From Bacteroidota bacterium (lineage in GTDB: Bacteria > Bacteroidota > Bacteroidia > Flavobacteriales_D > Crocinitomicaceae), in the NCBI GenBank assembly GCA_024280295.1, contig JAJRQK010000033.1, forward strand, positions 1-43,109: DNA of 43,109 nucleotides. The letters are read 5' to 3'. Positions 18,586 through 27,427 of this stretch are shown piece by piece. The position numbers and the translations under genes are program-made. Each line of letters starts with the position of its first letter. The first letter of the stretch is position 1. Under the pieces are notes generated by a model that was not told the origin of the DNA, did not search any database, and saw only the letters and a list, made by a program, of their open reading frames with translations.

Positions 18586-19318
18586 GACACTTATTATTGA
18601 TGATGAGCGATTGGCTCGAGAAGAACTCAAGAGTATTCTAAAGGATTACGTTGAAATTAATGTAATCGGTGAAGCTAAGAATGGAGATGAAGGGATTGAA
18701 AAAATTAAAAGTTTGAAGCCTGATTTGATCTTTTTGGATATTTCAATGCCTGGAATGACTGGGTTCGAAATGTTAAAAAAACTAGATGAAATTCCTCATG
18801 TGATTTTTGTAACTGCTTATGATGAGTATGCAATCAAAGCTTTTGAGGTTGATGCTTTGGATTACATCCTTAAGCCAATCGATACTGAACGTCTAAACGA
18901 AGCGTTGGATAAGCTGAAAACGAAAGACGACCAAGATTTCGAGTCGCACGAGTCATCTCTGGAAGATAGAAAAGATCGCAAACTCTCAATTAATGACCGC
19001 GTTTTTATTAAAGATGGTGAAAAGTGTTATTTCGTTGAACTCTCAGGTGTTAGAATGCTTGAGTCTGATGGGAATTACGTAAAGGTTTATTTCGAAAACA
19101 ATCGACCACTGATCCTTCGTTCGCTGAATAGTTTTGAAGAACGGTTGGATTCTGAATATTTTTTCCGCGCAAATCGAAAATTTATAATTAATCTTGAATG
19201 GGTAGAACGCATCGAAAACTGGTTTAATGGTGGGCTTCAAGTTGAATTGAAAGACGGCGAAAAGGTTGAGATTTCACGTCGTCAAGCTATTCGTTTTAAG
19301 GAAATGTTTGGATTTTAG
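18572..19318 (+). CDS. LytTR-family response regulator
   Basis: A 248-residue regulator. The receiver domain (1-120) has the acidic pocket D10-D11, phosphoacceptor D56 in LIFLDISMPGMTG, switch residue T in VTAYDEYA and K in YILKPI. After a polar linker (125-143), the LytTR DNA-binding domain occupies about 145-245, with RMLESDGNYVKVYF, LNSFEERLDSEYFFRANRKFIIN and VEISRRQAIRFKEMFGF. It is partner of the overlapping upstream kinase. LytTR proteins bind direct repeats upstream of targets; the target genes are not evident here. The gene ends 11 nt from the convergent CvfB-like gene. Confidence 0.94.
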   Translation: MKEFKTLIIDDERLAREELKSILKDYVEINVIGEAKNGDEGIEKIKSLKPDLIFLDISMPGMTGFEMLKKLDEIPHVIFVTAYDEYAIKAFEVDALDYILKPIDTERLNEALDKLKTKDDQDFESHESSLEDRKDRKLSINDRVFIKDGEKCYFVELSGVRMLESDGNYVKVYFENNRPLILRSLNSFEERLDSEYFFRANRKFIINLEWVERIENWFNGGLQVELKDGEKVEISRRQAIRFKEMFGF

Positions 19319-19329
19319 ATTGATTGAGC

Positions 19330-20157
19330 TTACTCAACAAGAACAATTCCGTCCTTTTCTAGTGTGATTAATCTTGCTTTATAGAGTGTTCCTACAGCTG
19401 ACTTAAACGTTTTTTTACTCATCCCAACTTCATCTCGGATATCATCTGGATGACTTTTATCGTGAATATTCAGTCGTTTGCGTGTCTTTAATATATTTAA
19501 GAGCTTTTCGGCTGATTCAGAAATCTTAGCCATACCTTCCTTGTCTAGTCGGATATCAAGTTTTCCATCTTCACGAACGTTGTGTACGAAACCAATTTCA
19601 ATATCACCACGACGTATTGGTCGACTAATATCATTGTAATAAATCAAACCAGAATAGCGATTATTTACGATTACTTTATTGCCTAGATCCGTTTCTTCAC
19701 AAATTAACAAATTGACCTCTTGATCTTTCTCAAATGTCTCTGTGCAAGTTTCTATGTATCGATTTGTCTTTGTTGAGCCATAAACGCGATCAGTAGCATC
19801 ATCTAGTTGAAGACTTGTTAAATAATAATAGCCACTTTCAAGTTTCAAATTTTGCTCTTTGAACGGGATCAACAAGTCCTTCTCAAGCCCCCAATCAGTA
19901 AATGCTCCAAACATTGTTACATCCTTGACTTTCAGATAAGCAAATCCTTTTAATTGAATTAAAGGTTTTTCAGTTGTTGCAACTACTCGGTCTTCAGAAT
20001 CTCTGTAAATAAAGACATCAATTTCGTCGTCAACTTTAAGTCCGTCAGTTATATATTTCCCAGGTAAGAGGACATCGTTATCGTTCTGATCACCTAAAAA
20101 TGCACCAGCAGATGTAAACCGCAAAACGGTGAGGTGATTAATTTCTCCTATGTTCAT
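19330..20157 (-). CDS. CvfB/YitL-like S1-domain RNA-binding protein
   Basis: A 275-residue protein of the CvfB family, which has three S1-like domains and a C-terminal winged helix. Here the N-terminal S1-type region opens with MNIGEINHLTVLRFTSAGAFLGDQ, the second has FAYLKVKDVTMFGAFTDWGLEKDLLIPF, the third IEIGFVHNVREDGKLDIRL, and the winged helix ends the protein (MSKKTFKSAVGTLYKARLI). Family members bind RNA; a precise target is not known. Located 6 nt after the universal stress gene on the same strand, so co-transcribed with it. Confidence 0.9.
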   Translation of the reverse strand: MNIGEINHLTVLRFTSAGAFLGDQNDNDVLLPGKYITDGLKVDDEIDVFIYRDSEDRVVATTEKPLIQLKGFAYLKVKDVTMFGAFTDWGLEKDLLIPFKEQNLKLESGYYYLTSLQLDDATDRVYGSTKTNRYIETCTETFEKDQEVNLLICEETDLGNKVIVNNRYSGLIYYNDISRPIRRGDIEIGFVHNVREDGKLDIRLDKEGMAKISESAEKLLNILKTRKRLNIHDKSHPDDIRDEVGMSKKTFKSAVGTLYKARLITLEKDGIVLVE

Positions 20158-20163
20158 TAAGTT

Positions 20164-20970
20164 CTAAAAATAAAGGGCAGAAGCCAGTTTTGAATTGACT
20201 ACAAGAACAGGAATACCCTGTTTATTTGTAATCAATCCTTGTGCAAATTTATCAAATTGTGGCAGAAGACTTTCAGTATGGTAAGCAAGTGCGATTAAAT
20301 CTATTTGATTATTTTTCGCGAAATTCATTACTTTCTTCCTGTAAGCCCCGCGTTTATTAAGAATTTCAATTTTAGCATCAATTTCTCGCTCTTCATATTG
20401 TTTGGATACAATTGAAATTCGATTTTTTAGTCGTGTATTCAAAATTTGATCAGTTTGCTTTTCAGCTAGAACAGATACGTGTGCTTTAAACATCCGAGCA
20501 ATATCACCAGCAATGTTTACTATTTGAAGACTTTCTTTAGTAAGGTCAATTGGGAGTGCGATTTTCTTTACATCCTCAATTTTAGTATCTTTTTGGACAA
20601 TTAAAAAAGGGCATTCGGCGCTGGTAATCACTTTCATTGCATGACTTCCAAAAAGTGCCTGCATTCCACGTTTTCCATGTGTACCCATGATGATGAGTTG
20701 AGCGCCATCTCTTTTTGCAAGTTTGCCAATATCGGTAAAAATACTCCCAACTTTAGCGTAAGCTGTTATTTCAACACCATTGGGAACTTTAGTTTTCTTT
20801 TTAACCTCCTCTAATTTTTTCATCATCGCCATCCCTGTTGTTTTATTCTTTGCGAGATGAATAAGTTTAATTTCAGTATGTACGTGTTTGCCTAGATGAA
20901 GTGCATACTCTAGAGCCTTTTGACTGATCGGGGTAAAGTCATAAGGGACCATATATAGATTCTTGCTCAT
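20164..20970 (-). CDS. Tandem universal stress protein (UspA family)
   Basis: 268 residues forming two Usp domains. The first (1-143) is complete, with the start MSKNLYMVPYDFTPISQKAL and the nucleotide-binding loop MGTHGKRGMQALFGSHA (G-2X-G-9X-G-S type), so ATP binding is expected. The second (about 147-265) is divergent and lacks a clear glycine loop, ending LIALAYHTESLLPQFDKFAQG. Bacteroidota Usp proteins of this form are cytosolic and respond to stress or growth arrest. First gene of a two-gene operon with the CvfB-like protein. Upstream TATTTTTA is one base off the -7 consensus. Confidence 0.92.
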   Translation of the reverse strand: MSKNLYMVPYDFTPISQKALEYALHLGKHVHTEIKLIHLAKNKTTGMAMMKKLEEVKKKTKVPNGVEITAYAKVGSIFTDIGKLAKRDGAQLIIMGTHGKRGMQALFGSHAMKVITSAECPFLIVQKDTKIEDVKKIALPIDLTKESLQIVNIAGDIARMFKAHVSVLAEKQTDQILNTRLKNRISIVSKQYEEREIDAKIEILNKRGAYRKKVMNFAKNNQIDLIALAYHTESLLPQFDKFAQGLITNKQGIPVLVVNSKLASALYF

Positions 20971-21072
20971 AAGCTGCGTTTTGTTAAAAATAGGTAAAAA
21001 TTACTATTCTATTAGATGAGCAAGTTGATCTTATCCACAGAGTTTTGTTTAAGTGCTAACTAAAAAAGTTAA

Positions 21073-22230
21073 CTATGATCGACGGTTAGATTTTCGCTTT
21101 CTGCGGGCTTCACGACGCCGTTTACCTTTACTCTTGTCTAGGTCATTATAGAAAGAGATATTAGCGGGATCACGCTTGTCCCTCTTGTCGTATTCAGGCA
21201 CATTAGGATTGGTATTCTTTTTTTCTCGCCGTTGACGTTTGGTGTCTTTTTTATTGTCTTTTGCTTCTCCTTCTGGAGTAACTGCAACGTGTTCATTTCC
21301 GCCTGCGGGTGCATTGGCATCTTCGGGGTTTTGCCATTTGATATCGATGACATGCTTCTTTATTTTTCCAGTTCTTGGATCTTTGGCATATATCGTTTGT
21401 TGATCGTTCTCTTTTGGGCGGTTAACTCCAATTACATCCTCATGCAAAACCCATTTACCCTTTTCAAACTTGAGTGCATCATAAGATAAGTCGGGAACAT
21501 AAAATGAGTAGTAGCCCTTCATCGTAGGAGATTCGGGTGAGAGGTGATCCATCATAATGCGTTTCCTGTCTTCCTCGTAATTTAAGGTCATCGTAATCTT
21601 CTCAGCATGCTCGTAGAACAACCTCCGCTGAATCGTTTTTCCCGTTTTAAACATTGGTAGACCAAACTTTACAGTCTTTCCTGTTAAATACATGACATCG
21701 ATTAGCTTGATATTACTCATCGTTGTGTTGCCGTCCCAGCCTAAAACAGTATAGACCATTTTAGAACCACGTTTGACGGGAATGATTTTATAGTATAGAG
21801 CTCCGTACCATTTATCTGATGTAACAACCTCCGTAGGCTGATTGATACTGAATAAATCTTGCTTCAACTCAGTGACATAATATTTCTTCTTTCGTTTGTC
21901 ATAATGAAGCACATATCCATAGTAATGTTGAGTTTTATCATCTTGTTCAACATTCCAATTGATGATACGAACTAACTCATCAGGACTATCAATAAATCCA
22001 ACCGTACCTAATTTTGTGAAGTTATAAGTCAGTGCTGATTTGTTCTCCAAAACTTGTTTGAATTCTATCATGAAGGCGTCATTGTTAGTTTTCTTCTCTG
22101 CGTCATTTATAGAAGATCTAAGAAGATCTAATAGGGATACTAACTCATCCTCTTGACTTGCCATAGCACTTTCTTGAGCAGGTAAATAGCTCGAAATTAA
22201 TACTGTAAAAAATCCAACTAATAGCTTCAT
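21073..22230 (-). CDS. Conserved exported protein of unknown function
   Basis: A 385-residue protein with signal peptide MKLLVGFFTVLISSYLPAQ. An upstream ATG at 22239 adds three residues (MYY), but it lies only 2 nt after a -7-like TATATTCG, so the ATG at 22230 is preferred. The middle, rich in Tyr and Lys, is probably beta-structured (YHYDKRKKKYYVTEL-like strands, DPRTGKIKKHVIDIKW), and the tail from about residue 330 is a very basic, low-complexity stretch (KGKRRREARRKRKSNRRS) that might bind nucleic acid or acidic polymers. I recognise no domain. It appears monocistronic; the gene below it is rpe with about 60 nt between, and the stretch holds nothing notable. Confidence 0.75.
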   Translation of the reverse strand: MKLLVGFFTVLISSYLPAQESAMASQEDELVSLLDLLRSSINDAEKKTNNDAFMIEFKQVLENKSALTYNFTKLGTVGFIDSPDELVRIINWNVEQDDKTQHYYGYVLHYDKRKKKYYVTELKQDLFSINQPTEVVTSDKWYGALYYKIIPVKRGSKMVYTVLGWDGNTTMSNIKLIDVMYLTGKTVKFGLPMFKTGKTIQRRLFYEHAEKITMTLNYEEDRKRIMMDHLSPESPTMKGYYSFYVPDLSYDALKFEKGKWVLHEDVIGVNRPKENDQQTIYAKDPRTGKIKKHVIDIKWQNPEDANAPAGGNEHVAVTPEGEAKDNKKDTKRQRREKKNTNPNVPEYDKRDKRDPANISFYNDLDKSKGKRRREARRKRKSNRRS

Positions 22231-22301
22231 ATAGTACATAACGAATATACAATCATTTTGTTACTTGGTTCAAATACCCTACCAGAAAATAAAGTGGGGA
22301 C

Positions 22302-22952
22302 TCAGATAGATTTTAATCGCGTGATTGTTTCTGTTGGATTATCAGAATTAAACACGAAACTACCAGCGACAAGAACGTTAGCACCAGCATCCAATAATTG
22401 TTTCCCTGTATCTAAGTTGACACCGCCATCAACTTCGATTAATATGTCAGTATTGTATTTTTCTCTGAGAGCCTTCACTTGCTTAACTTTTTCACAGGCA
22501 TTTTGAATGAATTTCTGCCCTCCAAACCCAGGGTTCACCGACATAATTAAAACCATATCTATGTCGTTAATCACGTTCTCTAATAAATCTACACTTGTAT
22601 GAGGATTCAATGCGACGCCAGCTTTCATACCAGCGGCTTTAATTGCTTGAACTGTTCTATGTAAATGTGGACAAGCTTCATAGTGAACAGTAAGTATATC
22701 TGATCCTGCATCCGCAAATTGCTGAATGTATTGATCTGGGTTAACAATCATCAGATGCACATCAAGTGGCTTAGTTGCATGTTTGTTAATCGCTTTAATT
22801 ACAGGAAATCCAAAAGACATATTTGGCACAAAAACGCCATCCATAATGTCAACATGAAACCAATCTGCCGTTGAATTGTTGATCATTTCAACATCTCGCT
22901 GGATATTAGCGAAATCACATGATAATACAGAAGGAGCGATTAAGTGAGCCAT
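22302..22952 (-). CDS. rpe: Ribulose-phosphate 3-epimerase
   Basis: Interconverts ribulose 5-phosphate and xylulose 5-phosphate in the pentose phosphate pathway. The TIM barrel of 216 residues shows the family sequence blocks: IAPSVLSCDFANI, the metal-binding HVDIMDGVFVPNMSFG, LDVHLMIVNP, MSVNPGFGGQKFI and EVDGGVN. The start is set at ATG 22952; a TTG at 22967 lies inside the -7 element TAGTTTTG. It lies 34 nt after the L,D-transpeptidase stop and so may be read from that promoter and from its own. Confidence 0.96.
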   Translation of the reverse strand: MAHLIAPSVLSCDFANIQRDVEMINNSTADWFHVDIMDGVFVPNMSFGFPVIKAINKHATKPLDVHLMIVNPDQYIQQFADAGSDILTVHYEACPHLHRTVQAIKAAGMKAGVALNPHTSVDLLENVINDIDMVLIMSVNPGFGGQKFIQNACEKVKQVKALREKYNTDILIEVDGGVNLDTGKQLLDAGANVLVAGSFVFNSDNPTETITRLKSI

Positions 22953-22964
22953 ACTTTTTATTTG

Positions 22965-22972
22965 CAAAACTA
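22965..22972 (-). promoter_or_regulatory. rpe -7 promoter element TAGTTTTG
   Basis: Exact TAnnTTTG on the minus strand, between the L,D-transpeptidase stop (22987) and ATG 22952. Predicted leader about 7 nt. This would let rpe be transcribed independently of the upstream gene. Confidence 0.5.
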
Positions 22973-22986
22973 TTCAATAAATCGAT

Positions 22987-24573
22987 TTATTCGTTCATAA
23001 TTTTGAGGTATTCCTCGTCTCGTCCATAGATGTCGATATGTGTAATCATGTCTTCACCTTTGCGGACGACCGTGATATATTCTATGAAAATTGGAATTGG
23101 ATCAATCAATTTTATCATTCGGCGATTTCCCTTATACATAATGCTATCTAAGGAATCCACGATGATCTTATTCTCACGGTAACCAACTTGATCTCTCTTT
23201 AAAATTGCTTCCGCTAGTTGAACAGGATATTGAGTACGCATACATCCATGTGAATAAGCTCGGACATCAGCACCGAATAACCCTTTGCTTGGAGTGTCAT
23301 GGAAGTAAACACTATGGTTATTTGGAAATACAAATTTGATAATACCCAAACTATTTGACCTCCCTGGACTTTGAACTACCTTATATGGAAATGAGTTTTG
23401 TCCAATTTGACTCCAATTTACAGTCGTTGGGTCAACTTCTTCGCCACTTTTATAGATTTTGTAATTGTGACTAGTTAAATAGTCTGAATTATATTTAACA
23501 GCTGGGAGTATTTCTTTACTTGAGATAGAATAGGGGACATTCCAAAACGGGTATGCCACAATTGTTCTAAGTTTTGAAGTTAATTCAGGAGTTTGATTTT
23601 CATCTTTTCCAACTACGATATTATGATCACTTTTAAGGCTATCATTAATGAAAAACCTTAATTTGTATTCGGGAATATTTATCTGAATATATTTATCTGG
23701 GTATGCTGTACGAGCTCTAATCTTATCCATTGCTAAAATGATTCGATCCCTTCTATGAGCAGTACTTTCATTTAGTGCTTTAGAAGTATATTTCCCAATT
23801 ACAGCGTCTGGTTTCAACCCATTCTGAATTTGAAACTCACGCAATGCGATAAATAATTTTGAAGTATCGTTATCAACCTTCAAATAACCTTTAGATATAA
23901 GTGCTCCAGTTGCTCGCCTATGTGCCTCAACAGTATCTTTCTTGATGGTGTGAACTTTGAAAGTCATAGTATCCATCGGATAATTGTCCATTAGATGCAT
24001 CAACCCTTTGCTTAAAACTACATAAGAAGAGTCTTTCGGCCCTAATGCCAAAAACTGGAGTCTAATATCTGAATCCTCATTAATAGATGAGTATTCTTTT
24101 AGGCGATCTATTCCGATATACCCAACAGGCTTCTTCTCTTTACGCTCATAATCGATTAGTCCATTTTCCAAATCATTTGCAACACGAGCAATGAGATAAG
24201 TATTGATTAACTCATCTTGGACGTAGTTTTTACCAAGATTATTCGAATGTCGACCTTGAGGAACACCTAATTGTTCAGGTTGTTGCATTATTTCTTTTAA
24301 ATTTTGGCCGATTTTTGTTAAGCAAGAATCATTGATCCACACAGGTGCGTAATTTCGTTCCTTATAAAAATCTTGCAAATACTTTAGAGCTTCTTGATTC
24401 ATTCCAACTTGAGAGATATACTCCAAGGAAAGTGCCTTTTTTATCTTTTCAGAAACTGGAATATCTTGATTTTCAAAGGATAACTTGATAGTTGGCTCAT
24501 CGCTTTCAGAGCAGGCTAATAGGAGAACACTTAAAAGTGATATGTGAAGTAGGGGTTTTAAACGTATATGCAT
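22987..24573 (-). CDS. Lipoprotein L,D-transpeptidase (YcbB/LdtD-like)
   Basis: A peptidoglycan cross-linking enzyme or a carboxypeptidase of the YkuD fold. The 528-residue protein starts with MHIRLKPLLHISLLSVLLLAC, a lipoprotein signal with Cys21 in LLLAC followed by SES, so it should be anchored in a membrane. The order is an N-terminal LdtD-type scaffold (about 50-220), a peptidoglycan-binding helix bundle (ALREFQIQNGLKPDAVIGKY) and the YkuD catalytic domain with SHGCMRTQ, where the Cys is the nucleophile (SHGCxR is the family pattern). The longer frame from TTG 24621 would mask the lipobox, so ATG 24573 is preferred. It is divergent from the rhomboid gene and followed by rpe. Confidence 0.9.
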   Translation of the reverse strand: MHIRLKPLLHISLLSVLLLACSESDEPTIKLSFENQDIPVSEKIKKALSLEYISQVGMNQEALKYLQDFYKERNYAPVWINDSCLTKIGQNLKEIMQQPEQLGVPQGRHSNNLGKNYVQDELINTYLIARVANDLENGLIDYERKEKKPVGYIGIDRLKEYSSINEDSDIRLQFLALGPKDSSYVVLSKGLMHLMDNYPMDTMTFKVHTIKKDTVEAHRRATGALISKGYLKVDNDTSKLFIALREFQIQNGLKPDAVIGKYTSKALNESTAHRRDRIILAMDKIRARTAYPDKYIQINIPEYKLRFFINDSLKSDHNIVVGKDENQTPELTSKLRTIVAYPFWNVPYSISSKEILPAVKYNSDYLTSHNYKIYKSGEEVDPTTVNWSQIGQNSFPYKVVQSPGRSNSLGIIKFVFPNNHSVYFHDTPSKGLFGADVRAYSHGCMRTQYPVQLAEAILKRDQVGYRENKIIVDSLDSIMYKGNRRMIKLIDPIPIFIEYITVVRKGEDMITHIDIYGRDEEYLKIMNE

Positions 24574-24646
24574 TCTTGTTGGTTGATTATCTTTTTCAGA
24601 AATGATTACATTCGTGTACAATCAAAAACGAAGGTAGTTCATTTAT

Positions 24647-25324
24647 ATGTCAATTAATATACTAATTATTATTATAGTCATAATTGTAGGGGTCTCACTC
24701 AAAGCATTTAATGACAGAGTGTTTCTCGATAGGATGATGTACGTTCCTTATTTATGTAATAACGATAAGCAATACTATCGAGCGTTTACTCATATTTTCA
24801 TTCATGGAGATATGGGGCATCTTATCTTCAATATGATTTCATTGTATTTCTTGGGAAACAATCTGCTTACTCAAATTGGAGGTAGTTACTATGCTGTAGG
24901 AGATCCGACAAATGTTTTTTACCTAAATGACGGTTTGATTAGTTTTTATGGAAACATCGCTGGACAGCTTCACTTCCTTACACTATTTGTTCTTGGAGGA
25001 TTATTCGCGACAATACTACCATATCTTAGGAATAAGGACAATAATCAATACAGGTCTCTTGGTGCATCTGGAGCTGTGTCAGCAGTTGTTTTTGCTGCAA
25101 TCTTATGGAATCCAACAATGGAATTGAATCTAATGTTCATTCCAATTGGTATTCCTGCATATATCTTTGGACCACTTTATCTAGCCTATGAATTTTATGC
25201 CCATAAGAGAGGCAACTCAGGAATTGCGCATGATGCTCACATCGGGGGAGCAATTTTTGGTGTACTTTACGTATTAATTATTAATATTGATAAAGGGAAA
25301 GAAATTATACAATTAGTTTTTTAG
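24647..25324 (+). CDS. Rhomboid family intramembrane serine protease
   Basis: A 225-residue polytopic membrane protease. The catalytic dyad is clear: S141 in GASGAVSA and H198 in HDAHIGG; N62 in HLIFNM, which stabilises the oxyanion, is also present. Six hydrophobic segments fit a rhomboid core. An unusual polar loop of about 30 residues (75-105, YYAVGDPTNVFYLNDG...) sits between the first and second core helices, in the L1 position. The gene begins just after the divergent L,D-transpeptidase and ends 2 nt before the aminotransferase, so these two form an operon. Substrate unknown. Confidence 0.92.
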   Translation: MSINILIIIIVIIVGVSLKAFNDRVFLDRMMYVPYLCNNDKQYYRAFTHIFIHGDMGHLIFNMISLYFLGNNLLTQIGGSYYAVGDPTNVFYLNDGLISFYGNIAGQLHFLTLFVLGGLFATILPYLRNKDNNQYRSLGASGAVSAVVFAAILWNPTMELNLMFIPIGIPAYIFGPLYLAYEFYAHKRGNSGIAHDAHIGGAIFGVLYVLIINIDKGKEIIQLVF

Positions 25325-25326
25325 CT

Positions 25327-26184
25327 ATGCTGTACATTAATAATAATGGTGAAATACTTGCGGCCGACTCCTATGTTATTAAGGTGGGAAATCGTGGTCA
25401 CATGTATGGCGACGGTGTTTTTGAAAGCATCCGAATTTTTGATGGAAAGCCAATCAATATAAGTAACCATGTCAAACGTATGCTTGAAGGCGCTGTTAAG
25501 ATAAAGATGCGTCCACCGAGTTATTATGACGAAACTTTTTTCAACGAAAAAATTAAAGAACTAATTGATAAGTCAGGAATTAGAGAAGGAGGCAAGTGTC
25601 GTATTTCTTTAGATCGATCAATTGGAGGCACTTATTTGCCAGAAGTAAATGAAGTTGAATATTTGATTGAAGTATATCCTTTGGATTTGAACTATTTTGA
25701 ACTCAACCCCAAAGGAAAAGAGATTGATATTTACATGGAACACAAAAAAGACAAATCAGCATTGTCTAATTTTAAGACTAAAAATGGTTTACTCTATGTT
25801 TTGGCTGCAATTACAGCAAAGGAAAAAGGACTTGATGATTACTTAATTACAAATTTTCAAGGAGGAATTCTCGAATCTACAGCCTCTAATTTATTTGTTG
25901 TTAGCAATGGTGTTCTTTATACTCCTGGACTTGAAGAAGGATGTCTAGCGGGAACTATGAGAATGCAAATCATCAATCTAGCGATTAAAAACGGTATTAA
26001 AGTTTATGAGTGCAACATTCTTCCTCAAAATCTACTAGTAGCGGATGAGATTTTCCTAACAAATGCCATAAATGGAATTACTTGGGCAAGTGGTTATAGA
26101 ACCAAACGCTATTTTAATACAATATCTCGAAGAATGATCGGATTATTAAATGATTCATGGAACCGTGAGCATTCAGGTTATTAG
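25327..26184 (+). CDS. Class IV aminotransferase (PLP-dependent)
   Basis: A 285-residue fold-type IV PLP enzyme, the group of branched-chain aminotransferase, D-amino acid aminotransferase and 4-amino-4-deoxychorismate lyase. Visible signatures are the MYGDGVFESIRI opening, the PLP lysine, probably K150 in LSNFKTKNGLLYV, E183 in GGILESTASNLFVV and the late PGLEEGCLAGTMR block. The sequence alone does not pick between these activities; a role in folate synthesis as pabC-like lyase is possible and would fit a single-gene context. It is tightly coupled (2 nt) to the rhomboid gene, which is unusual and may be only operon packing. Confidence 0.88.
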   Translation: MLYINNNGEILAADSYVIKVGNRGHMYGDGVFESIRIFDGKPINISNHVKRMLEGAVKIKMRPPSYYDETFFNEKIKELIDKSGIREGGKCRISLDRSIGGTYLPEVNEVEYLIEVYPLDLNYFELNPKGKEIDIYMEHKKDKSALSNFKTKNGLLYVLAAITAKEKGLDDYLITNFQGGILESTASNLFVVSNGVLYTPGLEEGCLAGTMRMQIINLAIKNGIKVYECNILPQNLLVADEIFLTNAINGITWASGYRTKRYFNTISRRMIGLLNDSWNREHSGY

Positions 26185-26249
26185 ACAGAAATGCAGGTAA
26201 TACTGAGTAAGAAGTTAATTCTAATTTAAATGTTACTACTAATACAAGA

Positions 26250-26257
26250 TAGATTTG
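26250..26257 (+). promoter_or_regulatory. -7-like element TAGATTTG overlapping the YchJ-like start
   Basis: Exact TAnnTTTG, but its TTTG contains the TTG used as start of the YchJ-like gene, and a transcript starting 6 nt later would lack that codon. Either it is fortuitous or the start is misplaced. Confidence 0.3.
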
Positions 26258-26650
26258 AGTTCAAAAGAAATTTGTCCTTGCGGGAGTGATAAAGGCTATA
26301 AAAATTGCTGCTCGATTCCACATCAGAATATCGCAATTGCTGTTACAAGTGAACAATTGATGCATTCTAGGTATACAGCATTCGTTTTAGGTAAAGGAGA
26401 TTTTTTAATGATCAGCCATCACTCAATGACTCGAAGTCATGTTAATATATCTGAATTAATTCGATGGGCTCAATCAATGAAATGGATGAAACTCGAAATA
26501 ATTAAAACGCAAGATGGAGGCCCTAATGATGAATCTGGAATTGTAGAATTTAAGGCTCACTTCAAGAGTAGAGGTAAGAAGGAAGTCCTTCACCAGCGAG
26601 GTAAATTTATTCGAGAATATGGTAATTGGGTTTACTTTGGGTTAGAATAG
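26255..26650 (+). CDS. YchJ-like SEC-C domain protein
   Basis: A 131-residue protein of the YchJ family (UPF0225-like). The N-terminus holds the zinc-binding SEC-C type pattern ICPCGSDKGYKNCCSIPH (residues 6-23), and QLMHSRYTAFVLGKGDFLM is the family's next block; the C-terminus LHQRGKFIREYGNWVYFG is also standard. Function is unestablished, though SEC-C motifs bind zinc and link to SecB or ribosomes. The reading frame has a stop at 26240-26242 and no ATG before the Cys cluster, so TTG 26255 is the only usable start in this reading frame, unless an ATA is used. Confidence 0.82.
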   Translation: MSSKEICPCGSDKGYKNCCSIPHQNIAIAVTSEQLMHSRYTAFVLGKGDFLMISHHSMTRSHVNISELIRWAQSMKWMKLEIIKTQDGGPNDESGIVEFKAHFKSRGKKEVLHQRGKFIREYGNWVYFGLE

Positions 26651-26749
26651 CTGTCATTTATTGATGGTTCAGAAGGGAGATCATTGAATTCCACTCAGAA
26701 TTGTTCAGAAGTTTCATGTCTAATTACTAGATAATTTGAATCAATTCGT

Positions 26750-26757
26750 TAATTTTG
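26750..26757 (+). promoter_or_regulatory. Cold-shock gene -7 element TAATTTTG
   Basis: Exact TAnnTTTG. Predicted transcription start near 26763 leaves a 48-nt leader before ATG 26811, the longest leader predicted in the window, which suits post-transcriptional regulation of a cold-shock gene. Confidence 0.5.
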
Positions 26758-26810
26758 TGGCGTCTTTTAAGGTGTCTATCTGAGATCTTAAGGATTAAAG
26801 AAAATAATTA

Positions 26811-27263
26811 ATGGCAAGATCAAGCGAAACTTTCGGTAAGAAAGAAAAAGAAAAAAAGAAGCAACAGAAGAAAAAGGAGAAAGCAATGCGTCGTGAAGAA
26901 CGTAAAAGCAATTCTACTGGAGGCGGATTAAATGAAATGATGGCTTACGTGGATGAACACGGTGTGATCACAAATACTCCTCCAGATCCAACTGTTAAAA
27001 AGAAAGAAATTAAGGCTGAGAACATTGAAATTGGTGTCCCTAAAAAAGAAGCTGAAGAATATGATCCCGTTCACGAAGGTCGCGTAAGCTTCTTTGATGA
27101 TAAGAAAGGATTTGGCTTTATTAAGGACAGCAATGGACAGGATAGCTATTTTGTTCATATAAATAATTGCAACGATCAAATTACTGAAGGCAATAAAGTA
27201 AATTATGAATTAGAGAAAGGACCAAAAGGCATGGTTGCTGTAAAAGTCAACATTGTTACTTAA
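26811..27263 (+). CDS. Cold-shock domain protein with lysine-rich N-terminal extension
   Basis: A 150-residue protein. The C-terminal 65 residues form a CSD fold with the RNA-binding motifs RNP1 (KKGFGFIKD) and RNP2-like (SYFVHINN), at EGRVSFFDDKKGFGFIKD...NQITEGNKVNYELE. In front of it lies an extremely basic, low-complexity segment (GKKEKEKKKQQKKKEKAMRREER) and a polar linker. Such long forms occur in Bacteroidota beside the short CspA type. It probably binds single-stranded nucleic acid. It has its own -7 element and a downstream intrinsic terminator at 27286-27311, so it is monocistronic. Confidence 0.9.
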   Translation: MARSSETFGKKEKEKKKQQKKKEKAMRREERKSNSTGGGLNEMMAYVDEHGVITNTPPDPTVKKKEIKAENIEIGVPKKEAEEYDPVHEGRVSFFDDKKGFGFIKDSNGQDSYFVHINNCNDQITEGNKVNYELEKGPKGMVAVKVNIVT

Positions 27264-27285
27264 TAAGTAATTTTGTAAATTATTT

Positions 27286-27311
27286 AAAGGCCACATCCGT
27301 GGTCTTTTTTT
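27286..27311 (+). terminator. Intrinsic terminator after the cold-shock gene
   Basis: Stem GGCCAC (27289-27294) / GTGGTC (27299-27304), one G-T wobble, 4-nt loop, followed by seven T. Lies 25 nt after the stop codon. Confidence 0.85.
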
Positions 27312-27427
27312 ATGTCTTAAATTTAGCTGTCGAATACTGTTACTTCTTCTTAAGTAGTGTGCAAAGGGATTGTTTCATCAAGACGGAACCAATTTTATCG
27401 TATTTTAGATTTAAATACAAGAATATA

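Noticed and set aside
22105-22130. Tandem AGAAGATCTA words inside the conserved exported protein gene
   Set aside because: It is in-frame coding sequence and only two units long, so not a structured repeat.
22258-22290. GGTTCAAATACCC, resembling a tRNA T-arm
   Set aside because: No acceptor stem, anticodon arm or CCA-adjacent pairing can be built in the space between the two genes.
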